From the NCBI RefSeq assembly GCF_027744825.2, contig NC_071336.1:27064501-27128500 (forward strand): DNA of 64,000 nt, written 5' to 3'. This DNA is from Synchiropus splendidus. Taxonomy: Eukaryota > Chordata > Actinopteri > Syngnathiformes > Callionymidae. The translations under genes were made by a program, and so were the position numbers. Positions 51,656 to 61,990 of this stretch are shown here, piece by piece (within the stretch, counting starts at the first letter, position 1; each line of letters begins with the position of its first letter). The notes below the pieces were generated by a model that saw only the letters and a list, made by a program, of their open reading frames with translations, was not told where the DNA came from and did no database searches.

Positions 51656-51814
51656 AAAACAGTGTCTTCACTTTCAGAGCCCACTAGATGGCACTCTCTG
51701 CTTCAAAATGTTCGGAATCAAGCAAACCATTTCAATGACACCTCACGTCATTTTTACACCTAGAGCGCCACCTGCTGAACTGTGAAAATGAGAACACCGT
51801 TTCATGAAACCTCA
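51656..51814. mobile_element. Palindromic MITE, copy C
   Basis: The left end is acagtgtcttcactttcag and the right end is aaaatgagaacaccgtttca then tgaaacctca, matching copies A and B. The left arm has CCACTAGATGGCACT on plus (51681-51695), an exact CTCF-core match. The right arm has tcagcaggtggcgct on minus (about 51762-51778), one mismatch away. Confidence 0.75.
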
Positions 51815-54616
51815 TAAGTGCATCACGACTGAAGGACACAAAATAGGAAAGAAAAAGAAAATTAAGTCAAATAAATTTGGGGAAATAGTAACATAGACAT
51901 GAAATGAATCCTGTGTGATAAAGTTACTGTAAATTAGTAGGCAATAACCCAAAATCCTGAGCAGCAGGACCATTTGAATGATGGACACCAAACCTCAAAG
52001 AGCATCAAACAATGTAAGACCTCTGTAGTTTTGCAGTTTGACCTCATGGGGGCTGAAAAAAATCTGGCACATCGGGTCACATTTGGCCCAGTTTAAGCCT
52101 TTTCTCACCCGTAACTGGATAAAGATAGAGGCTAACATTAGTTTATCAGTAAGTTTTGATTTTATTTCCTCCATAGATTTTCACCATAAAAAGATCTGTT
52201 GTAGTCCAGTAATGCTGTTGATTGAATGAGAAAATGGGTAAGTAACGATAATAAAACGAAAGTCTAGTATCACTGGTTTAATGCCTGTAAATTCCCCAGG
52301 AGCCACTTGAGTTGTTCTTGCTCATTTTTCCATAATCACATTAACCTGAGTTGCGGACTCACAGACGGTCGCTGGCGAGCAGCTCGGTGTGGAACGGTTC
52401 CCCACAGACCGGTCCGTAAAGCTCACCAAAGTGTTAAAGCCGGTAAGAAGTGTTGACGCCAGAGCGAGCCGCTTCCTCTGCTAATATTTGATTTGAAGAT
52501 GACAGCTGGTTTTAATTGAGGGGCCTAAATGGCGCTCACATAACGATGATGTTCCCATTCCCATCGCAGTTTTATGCAGATGAACACATTACTTTAATGG
52601 TCGGCATATATCAGGGAGGGGAAGGAGGGGCGGAGTGACGAGAGGTCTCACTCTCGCACCAGATGGCTGTCTTTTCTTGCATGAGATTAGAAGATGGTCC
52701 TCATCCATGGTGTTGCTTTTGGGTGGAATTAATACTGCAGGCTGAAATGTTTCTGTTTCCACTGCACTTCAGGGTAGTGAGGATCTGACTCTGGTGGTGC
52801 CACCAAGGAGGCTGCTTTTCTCTTTTTAGGACGTGACCCAGGTGACGTTTGTGGGCAAAATACATAATATACCTCTTCTAGTTTTGACGCTAAAATATAT
52901 CTACTTAAGGAAGAAGACAGTACTAATACAAGCCATTAACTGACTGCATAGATGAACAAGATCCACATGTGACACCAGTGCTGCTGGTTGCCCCATTTTT
53001 ATCTGTAGTTTTGTTCCTTGTGGTGGAGCAGAAGCTCAGAAGAGGATTCCTCTGTTTCCTGTGATGGGTCACCACATATATAAATTATTTGAATTATCTG
53101 AGGTGTTCTGTGGATACCAAAAAAACTCCAGTAGAATTTCCGACAGGGGTCTCATAAGTGGGTCAACCACCGCCGCTGTCTTGTGACCTCACTGGCGGTA
53201 CCAAACACCGGTGCCCTGCAGACTGAAGCGGTGGAAGCGGCTGGAATATCAGTGAATAATGAGGGATTTGTCAACAGTTTTTGAGGAAGTAGAGCAGGTT
53301 CATGTGAACAAAGAACTACTGCGAGAGGATGAAGTGTCTGAACGGATCAGGGATGGACGGACAACAACACAGTAATGTAAATGTAGTGTAAAACTCTCTT
53401 AAGAAGGGTCAATAGAACAAAACATATAATGTGTTTGGGTAAACAGTGGGACTTAGTCTTTTACCGGCCAGTATTGACACCTACTCACCCGAGTTTTTGA
53501 CAACTTCTCTCTGCTGTTTTGATAGGTTGGTATGTTATGTAGAGCATTTGCTGTTGGTTTCAAAATGCATTAAAACGTTCATGGCAAAACAATCCTCCAC
53601 ACCAATGTTTGTGTCCTCATTCTTTAAACTTGCTTCACTTATTTCTAGTAATGCTGTTTGGATTTAGAAGAACAGGCTTCCATACTCACTGGCACGATCA
53701 GAACATGCAGCTGCCTTGCAACAGTTCAGCATTCCTCCTCTGATACTGAAGCTGAAGGGCTTTTTTACATCCATTCTGATGTTGCAGAGGAGCTACCTCC
53801 GGTGACATCACGATGGCTTGTTTTCGGTTCTCACTTCTCGCTTTCCGTTCTCTCTTTGATTCACTTAGAAGGAGCTTTACACCTATTTAGCGCTCCACCG
53901 TTCCAAACTGCATATTCATGCACAGTACCTGAGGCGCGTTGGTGACATCTCCAGTAAGATTTGAGAATATCCCGTTTGATGGTGTGTTTGATCTCAGCTG
54001 ACCTCAATAACAGGTCAGGGAAGAATATAAGTGAGTGCCGACTCTCTGCCTCTTCATCTCCATGAAGGGCAGCAATGATAATAAACATGCTAATTATCAC
54101 TTTCTCTCGGTAAATTAACATCTGCTGCTTAAATAGAGAGAGTCCAACTGTAGGTGGCTGGCGACCAGCTGGCTCCAGCATCGAGCCTGAGTGTGTCTGG
54201 CAGGACGAGCCCCTCAGTGATTGTGTGACACTGGTGCGTCCGCCGCACCCCCTCCCACCCATGATGGCGCTGCTGGTGTGCAATTGTCGGGAGTCCGCCC
54301 GCAGCCCTGCGCAGTGCATTAACCTCGGTGGCACTGATGAATGCACACATGCTAATGTGTTGCCGGCTGTAATGAATGCTGATGCACTGACCTTTGCCAG
54401 TGTTGTTGTTGCTGGTGATGATGGTTTGTGCTGCTGGAAAATGAAGAGAAGTGTGTTTGTGTGTGGGGCGGGTGGGGGGTGTCACGTCCCTCACCAAGAT
54501 AATGATCAAATTGTCTCTACCTGTCATTGACGCTCTCACATTGCTCCCTCCCTCCGCTTGCATTTATTTATTTTTCTACATGCCCAGCCGCTGGACTGTC
54601 AGAACTGGCAAACATT

Positions 54617-54842
54617 TAATTTAATTTAATGTAATTTAGGATTTATTTCTCTTTATTCATTTATTTATTTGTTAATATTGTCTAATCCATATGGCTATGG
54701 TTGTAATTTTTTAATAAACATAGAAATGTAATTTAATTTAATTTAATTTTTTTCATTTGTGATATATTTCTCTTTATTTTTTCATTTATTTATTATTATT
54801 GTTACCTGATCCATATGGGCATCCACATTTTTTAATAATCTT
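54617..54842. repeat. Imperfect AT-rich tandem duplication, two units of about 110 bp
   Basis: Both units contain an aatttaatttaat stretch, tttctctttatt, tcatttatttatt, a cca-tatgg motif (tccatatggctatgg and tccatatgggcatcc) and ttttttaataa. Unit 1 covers about 54617-54722 and unit 2 about 54729-54842. Small insertions separate them. Confidence 0.75.
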
Positions 54843-55049
54843 TCATCAATTTAAACCTTTAATTTTATTCTTTCCCATGAAAATATCAGTTTGATTTTAT
54901 TTTTTAATATATACGTATATTTATATATATATATATAAAATTTGTTTTTTGTTTTGTTTTTTTCTTTTGGGGAAAATGGGAATTTTTTTTTCAGTCAAAT
55001 AATTGCCAGCATTTTTCACCTGAACCTTGTGACTGTCGTCCCATCTCAG

Positions 55050-55231
55050 GTGGAACATTCTTGGGCTCCAGGGGGCGCTGCTGAGCCACTTCATGGAGCC
55101 GGTGTACCTCCACAGCCTGACGGTGGGCAGCCTTCGACACACGGGTCATCTGGGCCGGGTCCTAAACCAGAGGCAGGAACGTCTCGGCCCACTTCCTGCA
55201 ACGTACAGACGCAACCAGCCGCTGCTCAGTG
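55050..55231 (+). CDS. ADARB2: ADARB2 coding exon 8: deaminase core
   Basis: This 182-base exon encodes residues 549-610: [20 protein letters not shown], then [20 protein letters not shown], and ending at [10 protein letters not shown]. It is the central alpha/beta part of the deaminase domain. Ala 558 (codon 55075-55077) occupies the position of Ser 531 in human ADAR2, which contacts inositol hexakisphosphate; as far as I recall mammalian ADARB2 also has Ala there. The acceptor catctcag ends at 55049 and the donor gtacga starts at 55232. The phases fit exons 7 and 9. The sequence tccagggggcgctg inside the exon looks like a CTCF core, but it is coding and may be coincidental. Confidence 0.96.
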
Positions 55232-58149
55232 GTACGACACACACACACACTGATGAAAACTTCAATGTATGTATCGATACTTGTTATACAAGTAAAAAAT
55301 AACCAGATCCCACATGACGACTCCTCTACACTGTCACGCAAGACAACTGGAGCCTGAGATCCTACAATGAGCCATGATTTGAGTGGTGTCACGGCAGCCA
55401 TTGCTGCTCATCAAGCCACGTAGGACACTTTTCATGAAAGATGAGGACAAAGACTCACAATCAGAGATGGTCTTCATGAGAGTAAATGCTGCTATTGTGA
55501 GATCACAAATGTCATTGTGGAACTTTGCATCAGTGTGGCTATTCTTGTGGTGGGACGCTGAAGATTCCTCAACCCTCATTTGCAACAGCACTGGTAATGT
55601 TAGGGCCAACTGCCGCCTTCTCTGTGTTTTCAACGCTTGTTTTTCTGCAAACTTGATTTTTTTTTTTTTTTTTTGCACATGGAGCTGGTGTTGAGCTCGA
55701 GACCAGGTTCTATATGTGACCCACCAAGTCATCAATGTGGCCTGTGACTGTCATTCGTTGAAGCCACATGATTGATGCAAGAAATGTTTCTCGTATGATC
55801 CAAAACTTGGATTGTCTTAAAGGTTGTGGCCTCTTGTGTGATTGAATTTGACACTCCGATTTGTTTTTGAAGAGGCAAACATATCAATTTTCTAAACAAG
55901 ACTCAGGACTGAGAGTCCATTTTCCAACCAGCTTGTCTTTACTTACAATTCCTCATTATTATTGCAGAGGGTCACCAGAGGCTCCTGGTGGTCTGCACGG
56001 ACCCTGACCTTGGACTGTGTCAGAAAGAATCACATGAATCCCAATTTCTTAAAGCTAACCATGAGAGTTGACCATTGTTCTTCAACTCACATGCCTGTTT
56101 CAAAATTGTCTGAGTAGCATCCACTCTGCATCGACCGTTAGCTATAATGCTACCTTAGCATGTCGCTGTGCTCGCAGGTTTATTGTGTTATTTGACTACT
56201 TGGCACGGTGGCGTGGCACATCTTACGGACGTCTTAGCCACCCTTTGAATGCTACTGGTGATGGTCCTGTCTCTTCCGATTCATCCATCGTAGTGGTTAG
56301 CTTTGCTGATGGTGACGTTCTATGACAAGGGGCAAGTTGAATTACCTACTAAAAGGCTGATGACTTAGTACAACTCAAATATATGTTAAATATAGCGCAC
56401 TTATCACTTCGCTTAAGTGTCTCGCCATCAACTACGGCAACATGTATCAATATTTTGTAGCTCAAAAAGGTTTTACTACTGAGATCAGAAATAGCCTCCA
56501 CTGTAGTGACTAAAATAAATAAACCCTTACATGACTACAGTGGCAAAACAGATATTTTTTCAAATGACATTTCGGGTTGCCTGATGATCGCAAAGTTTCT
56601 GACAAGCTAGCACTGATGCAACTGATGAACTTTGAGTCTTCCTTTTGGCCATTAGCTAATACAACTCTTGAGCTATGGACGTTGTTTTGTTGATGTGCTA
56701 TATGGGTGTTCATTAGTCCTTGGTGGAGGTGTGCACTCTCTGAGTGCGTCACCAGTCAATGTTATTTTAGCATTAAACCTTTGTTAAACCATTGTTTCTG
56801 ATTTGGTGGCTTCCTGGTGGCGCTAAAACTCTACTGAATGTGTGGGACTGTGTGGCCCCTCTCCGAACTGTCACTTATTCCCACCCGCAGCAGCCTCTGT
56901 TGGAGGAAGGAAGTTGAATGAAGGAGGAGAGGGAAGGACGTGGGACAGACAGCAGAGACGGCCCTACACCAAATCAATACAATCACAGTCCTTATCGGAC
57001 AGACATTCATTCGGAGGGGAGCTGTGATGGAGGGAGAGGGAGACAAAGAGTGAAGGAAAAAAAAAACTTGCTCTCCTCCGCCGTCCTTTGATTGGCTGCG
57101 ATGAGCGCCGCAGCTATTGTGCTTCTTGGATTATTTAAACAAGACAACCCCGGAGGAAATTCCAGGGGATCGCAGGGACGCTCTTATCACCCACAACCAA
57201 AGCGGCTCCACCTGGACCCCGAGGGCCCGAAGCATCGGCGCTCTGACTCGTCCTTCACTCTCATCGTGCTCTTCACTGGCAGCCTGAAACGCTGACACGA
57301 CTTTGTCATGGAAAAGAATCGGCTGGAGATAAAACAGAAAATTATTAGCCGTCGTTCGGGTATCAGGCGCGGCAGATGCTTCTTTTGATGCCGTACGGGT
57401 CAACTTTGTTTGAGGTTCAGTCGCATTATCTCGACGCTCAGATAAAACCTGGCTTTTGAATGTGTTGGAAGAGACTGAATTAAACTCAGAGGTCACTTGA
57501 GAATGAGGTGTTTTTCTGCTCCAAGACAGTGTAACCGGCAACATTACTGTATAAACAGTGGCGTTGAAAAGTGTTTGGAGTGGAGTACAACTGATATATC
57601 TATTTATTTGTCAATCATTGACTAGAAAACTCTGAAAACCAACCTAAATTCTTGACAGTTTCAATGTGTCAGTTCTCAGCATTTTCGGTATCAACTTCAA
57701 CAACAGAACACCGCATGGATGCAGATGAACTCGCAGCGTAGCTTGGACTTTCACCGTCCTGTGAACACGACGTGATTCCCAGTGAACGCGTTGCTTTGAG
57801 AGCGTCAAGTCTGTTGGGGACCGGTCTTTGCCATCTGAAACTGACAGATTTGCTCGGACGACCTTGATCCGGTTAATGCTCTCTAAAGTTAGAGCCTTTC
57901 ACCTTCACTTTCTGTCTCCCTCAATCTCCATCTTTTCCCTCCACTGGTCCCATTATGTGCTTTGCTAGCGAGGCTAATTATTTCTGCGGGGAGAGAAGCT
58001 AGAAGAAGAAAGGAAGGCTTCGTCTTTATGACAAGGAGAGATACAGGAGACTTGTCTGGCTACTCTGCTCAGCACTTGTTAAAGGATCAAGAACGACTCG
58101 TGCAGGTTACCCAATGTTGGCTTATTTGGTTGGAGCTATCGATGGGCAG

Positions 58150-58228
58150 ATGAGGTATCATGAAACAGTATTGCATGGTTGCTGGAACAGTGTCCTAATG
58201 TTCAGAAACCTCTAGATGGTGCTCTTGG
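58150..58228. mobile_element. Palindromic MITE, partial copy D
   Basis: tgaggtatcatgaaacagta at the left end, followed by gtgtcctaatgttcagaaac and tctagatggtgctc, matches the left half of the family in 28720-28886, with a small internal insertion. It stops next to an RTE-like LINE fragment at about 58235. Confidence 0.5.
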
Positions 58229-58234
58229 CCTTCC

Positions 58235-58500
58235 TCTCCACCTTCTGTCTGTCAGTACCAACCTCAACATCTTCCTACTGTACTGGCTCTCTCTCTCCTC
58301 TGTACATGTCCAAACCATCTCCATCTAGTCTCTCTGACTTGGTCCCCTAAACACCTTCTTTCCTTCCTTTCCACCTTCATCCTGTAACTTCACCTGTCCA
58401 CTTGGGTCCCTCTCATTCACACACATGTATTCCGTCTTACTGTGGCTAACCTTCATTCCTCTCCTTTCTAAAGCAAACCTCCACCTCTCTTATCTTCCAC
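58235..58500 (-). mobile_element. RTE-like LINE reverse-transcriptase fragment
   Basis: On the minus strand the frames read WRFALERRGMKVSHSKTEYM then CVNERDPSG, and after a frame change VRETRWRWFGHVQRRE. These are hallmark segments of the RTE/BovB-type reverse transcriptase C-terminal region in fish. The fragment has frameshifts and stops and is dead. It abuts a partial MITE copy at 58150-58228. Confidence 0.8.
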
Positions 58501-58870
58501 TTGCTCCCTGCTAAATAAGGACCTAATGATGATGCATAGCTGGCTAATATGCTCCTTTATTCATGAGTAATGTATCTGTAGTGTTGCCTTCTTTGATGTG
58601 TTGCAGGTGAGGAGACTCGCATGCCACATTTCACACATATTTCACACAAACTTGTGATTTTATTTTACTACTCCTGCTCATCATTTTTATCGCATCACTC
58701 AAACTGTCAATCAGTTGCCGAGTATGTGTGTGTGTGACTTATAGTGTGGTCTTTCATGCAGTTCAACGCAGCAGCCAACCTGAGGCTCATAAGTTGTGGA
58801 AGGAGGCTGTCATTGTTAGCTGCTGCGAAAGTGTCAGAGTAATCCGAGGACTGTTTTTGTTGCATTGAAG

Positions 58871-59052
58871 GGTTGAGTTGCGCCGACTTCCAGCAGACGG
58901 GGAAGCCCACATGTGTGAGCGTCAACTGGACGCTGGGGGACGCACAGCTGGAGGTGGTCAACACGGCCACGGGGCGACGACGAGACTCCGGGATGCCATC
59001 ACGTCTCTGCAAGCACGCGCTGTTCGCCCGCTGGAACAGACTCTACCGGAAG
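58871..59052 (+). CDS. ADARB2: ADARB2 coding exon 9: deaminase domain
   Basis: This 182-base exon encodes residues 610-670, with VSVNWTLGDAQLEVVNTATG, then MPSRLCKHALFARWNRLYRK. The SRLCKHAL block holds a lysine that contacts inositol hexakisphosphate in ADAR2. The first residues, LSCADFQQTGK, stand where related proteins have a well-conserved S-AEARQPGK segment. The alignment keeps S, A, Q, G and K, so the divergence looks real and does not come from a wrong splice site. The acceptor is ttgcattgaag, ending at 58870, and has a modest pyrimidine tract. The donor gtgaga starts at 59053, phase 0. Confidence 0.93.
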
Positions 59053-60524
59053 GTGAGATGAACTGTGTTTGCAGATGGGCTCGGCCAAAGAGTTGCACTG
59101 ATGTTGTCTCACGTTATGTGGCCCGATTTAAAACCTGCATATCGTCCACTGTTTATTCTGGTATTTCCCATTATTATTGGTATTTTCCCATCATCCTCCT
59201 TGGCCTCTTTGTGTCTTTATTTGAGCCCCCCGTCTTCTCCTTCTCCTCCATTGTGAACATTCTTTGTCCAAGGCATCTGACCTCCCTAACTTTCAACTAT
59301 ATATTCAATACATATTCCTTGTCTAAATCTGCTTCTCATCTTTGACCTTTAAAGCGTTTATTACTCTCTTTGAATATTAAAACCCCCCTGGACCACTGAC
59401 TACGGAAGAAGTTCATTACATTTTTGCCCTGCTACAAACATAAACAACACTAAAAAAGTGTAAATAGATTGACTTTTATATTAAATTATATATTCTTTCG
59501 AACTACATCTTATTTTTTCTCTACCTTCTGTGTCATGCTACTGATCATTGCTTCATTCTGGAGCCTGTCAATATCATTTCTCTGTCGCAGAAAAGGGGAG
59601 TTTGAATATTCATGTCCGTCTAGTTCCAAATGTTTCGCTTAAATGTCTCCCAATTAATTCAACATCATCGGAAATAAAGACGCTAATCCTCTGAAATGTG
59701 AAGAAATAGCACATTAATTAAATCTCGAAGCTCCATCTTTTGTTTGCGGAGGAACAACTTCATTAAGATCGACCTCAACAGTAATCAATGTTTGCAGCTG
59801 TTGTGTGTTTTTCCGCGTATGAATTCATAATCTGCGGCGACTGTGGCAGTAAAAGCCACTCTGCTAAACCAAAGTGTGGCGCGCCGGAGATGATACTGAA
59901 ATACCAGTGTGGCTGCAGGTGAGCGCTCTGCGAGGATTTAGAGGAATTTCTTGGTTCAATTTGTCGCCGTGGCAACGACTGCTTATCAAAAACCCGGCAG
60001 CTCGGATCTTCGCAGAGCCGCTCCGAAACTTTACGTAACGCACACTGCCTGCATCGGCAAATGGCAGCCGTTACAGCATAATGACGATGAAAGGACAATT
60101 ATTTGGAGAAGGGCTGGAGGAGGCCCCCGCCCTCACTGCTCCCCGCACTCCATACATGAGGGCCACGCAAGAGCAGTCGCACTAATCTGCCCAAGAAACT
60201 TCTGTTTTCCTCTCCTCTTGTCTCGGCGACGATCTTCATTGTTTCCCCCCCGCGACAATAAGGAAGCACAAAAAAGCTCAGAGAATGTTCAATTGCTTGT
60301 GAAATTTAAATGGGGAGATTACACAGCTGTTGAAACCCGCCACCCCTCACCTCCGCACCCGCCAACCCCACCCAAATGCATTTGTGCCGCCTCATTCATT
60401 TTGTTTTGCTGGCTCTTTCTCCTTCCCCGCCCGCGCTGAGAAACCTTTAGCCTCCCAGCTTCCTCCTCCTCCTCATCGTCCTCATCGTCTCCTCACTCTT
60501 CTGCGTCTCTCCGCTCCTCCGCAG
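59053..60524 (+). other. ADARB2: ADARB2 intron 9
   Basis: This 1.5 kb intron starts gtgaga and ends ccgcag. The part at 59650-59940 has a unique, non-decayed look (aattaaat and gcggcgactgtgg blocks) and may be conserved non-coding DNA; this is an impression only. The last 150 bases are strongly pyrimidine-rich, as expected before the final acceptor. Confidence 0.8.
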
Positions 60525-60701
60525 CTGGGCGTCCTCGTCTCCTGCTCGGCCGACCGCCAGCTCATGTACTGCCAGGCCAAGATGGCGGCGCGTTCCTACC
60601 AGACAGTGAAGCAGCAGTGGTTCAGAGCTCTGCAGGAGACGGGTCTGGGCACCTGGGTGAAGAAGCCCCCGGAGCAGGAGCAGTTCCTGATGTCCGGCTG
60701 A
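60525..60701 (+). CDS. ADARB2: ADARB2 last coding exon (C terminus and stop)
   Basis: This 177-base exon encodes residues 671-728 and a TGA stop at 60699-60701. It contains QLMYCQAKMAARSYQTVKQQ, GLGTWVKKPPEQEQF and the final LMSG. These line up with the C-terminal inositol-hexakisphosphate pocket of ADAR2: Tyr 685, Lys 689, Tyr 695, Lys 699, Trp 714 and Lys 717 are kept. Lys 716 replaces a Glu and Glu 722 replaces an Asp. The acceptor is a long CT-rich tract ending ccgcag at 60524. The C-terminal wording (TWV-KPPEQ-QFL) identifies ADARB2 rather than ADARB1. Confidence 0.97.
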   Translation: MGVLVSCSADRQLMYCQAKMAARSYQTVKQQWFRALQETGLGTWVKKPPEQEQFLMSG

Positions 60702-61765
60702 ACACGTGTGTGTCTGTGCGTGTGTGTGTGAGTGAGTGTGGACTCGATCTTTTCACATCAACATGGCTACGTTTACATGGGCAGCTCTCACTTCAGATTC
60801 CAGTCATGGCAGCCTTGCTCAACAGCAAACTTTTTTATTTAAGTGCTGTGTGATACGGAAGATTCCTGGCTTTATCTATCAATAACTAGCTGAATAGGTA
60901 GTTAACCTTTTTCTTCAATTTATTTTCTGTTCCGCAGGAACTCAAACTACTTCACTGTCATTTAAATCAGGCTTTGGCTTTGAATGAATCTCTTTTTATT
61001 TTTGTCCCTCATATTTGTTTATTATTAATAGAGCTGGGACTCCTTTTGAGTTATATTGTAGAAACAAAGTGACATATCTAAAGCTGATGAATTAAAATCA
61101 TTATATTGTTCATTTATTGATATAAAGAGATCAACTACTTATGGTACGTACAAACTCCATGTAAGTCAAGTTCATGTTTTTGCATTTTGTTTATTCTACA
61201 TTTTTAAGTACTTTTTCTTTTTTCTTCTTTCTTTTTTTTGCTTTACCTGAAATTGTAACAATTTTATTAATATTTGTCCTTTCACAATTGCATTTTTAAG
61301 TTTTTCTTTTTCTTGATTTTAACCAAAAAATTATGAGTACTTATGAGCAAATTGTGGCTTATCACAGTTGAATATTTGGCACCAGAATTCTCAGTTGAAT
61401 CTGTAAGATGAAACATCAGGTGCAGAGACCCACATTTTTTTGTCACTTTTTTTCTACTTGTACTTACATTCACCATAATGTCTCCTTCATCGTGTTCCCT
61501 GTGAAAGAAGAAAGTCTTTATCAATCCGCAGCCATTGTTTCAATGTATTCCACAATGAATGAACTGAAATTAATATTTTTTAGTCCCAGCCCTATTTTAA
61601 CATTTTTGCTTGTCGTCCAAATCCCAGGTTTTTTGAACCTACATTGCTTCCACACATGGGATTTAGTTTTGTTGATGTTCTGGATTACCGTCAGGACTCG
61701 CCTCTCTGTGTGGACTAGCTTTCCCGTTTGGGTTCGACTATGCTTGTCTGAGTCCGTTCCGGGAA

Positions 61766-61783
61766 GCTGCTGCCCCCTGGTGT
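61766..61783 (-). promoter_or_regulatory. CTCF-like motif in the 3' UTR region
   Basis: The minus strand reads ACACCAGGGGGCAGCAGC, which matches the vertebrate CTCF core (CCASYAGRKGGCRSY) at all but the first position. It lies about 1.07 kb after the ADARB2 stop codon and could mark a domain boundary at the gene's 3' end. Binding is not shown by sequence alone. Confidence 0.45.
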
Positions 61784-61976
61784 TCCCATGAGATCATTAC
61801 GAATGACATTTCAAATGTAATTAAATACCTGAAATAAATATAGAATGATAATTTAAGATGAAAATAACTACATGGGTGACTTTTTAAGAGTCGGGTAGAT
61901 GGCGCTGTCTGTCTGTACATTTTTGAAATAGTCATTCTAAGCCCTGGATTATTGCATCCACAGCGGCAGCTCTGTG

Positions 61977-61982
61977 AATAAA
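61977..61982 (+). other. Candidate polyadenylation signal
   Basis: AATAAA lies about 1.28 kb after the ADARB2 stop codon. T/G-rich sequence (tgctttggttgc) follows near 62016. AATAAA at 61833-61838 and ATTAAA at 61091-61096 are alternatives; AATAAA at 62743-62748 is more distant. Confidence 0.4.
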
Positions 61983-61990
61983 GATCTGTG

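Larger units (their letters stand above)
48766..55049 (+). other. ADARB2: ADARB2 intron 7
   Basis: This 6.3 kb intron starts gtcagt and ends catctcag. It holds a perfect 42-base palindrome (49533-49574), a TTTTTA repeat (49589-49648), a TA run (50011-50042), a MITE copy (51656-51814) and an AT-rich tandem duplication (54617-54842). The 52500-52610 and 54010-54440 blocks look unique and could be conserved non-coding DNA. No exon was seen. Confidence 0.85.
55232..58870 (+). other. ADARB2: ADARB2 intron 8
   Basis: This 3.6 kb intron starts gtacga and ends cattgaag. It contains remnants of the tttgacac-ended repeat (near 55734 and 55825), a partial MITE copy (58150-58228) and an RTE-like LINE fragment on the minus strand (58235-58500). 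The open frame at 57131-57544 (minus) shows no recognisable family. Confidence 0.85.
60702..61990 (+). other. ADARB2: Probable ADARB2 3' UTR
   Basis: Sequence after the stop is GT-rich at first (60706-60740) and then AT-rich, with no long frame. Possible polyadenylation signals are ATTAAA at 61091-61096 and AATAAA at 61833-61838 and 61977-61982. The last is followed within 30-60 bases by T/G-rich sequence and is the best candidate, which would give a UTR of about 1.3 kb. The true end cannot be fixed without transcript data. Confidence 0.5.

Noticed and set aside
54129..54563. Minus-strand frames of 144 and 161 codons near 54 kb
   Set aside because: They overlap each other in different frames, match no family and sit in an intron without exon signals on that strand.
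55062..55082. CTCF-like core in exon 8
   Set aside because: Two core mismatches and a coding constraint (LQGAL) explain the sequence adequately.
8407..60701. Identification as ADARB1 (ADAR2)
   Set aside because: The linker ([14 protein letters not shown]), the short loop before [10 protein letters not shown] and the TWV-KPPEQ-QFL ending follow ADARB2. ADARB1 differs at each.
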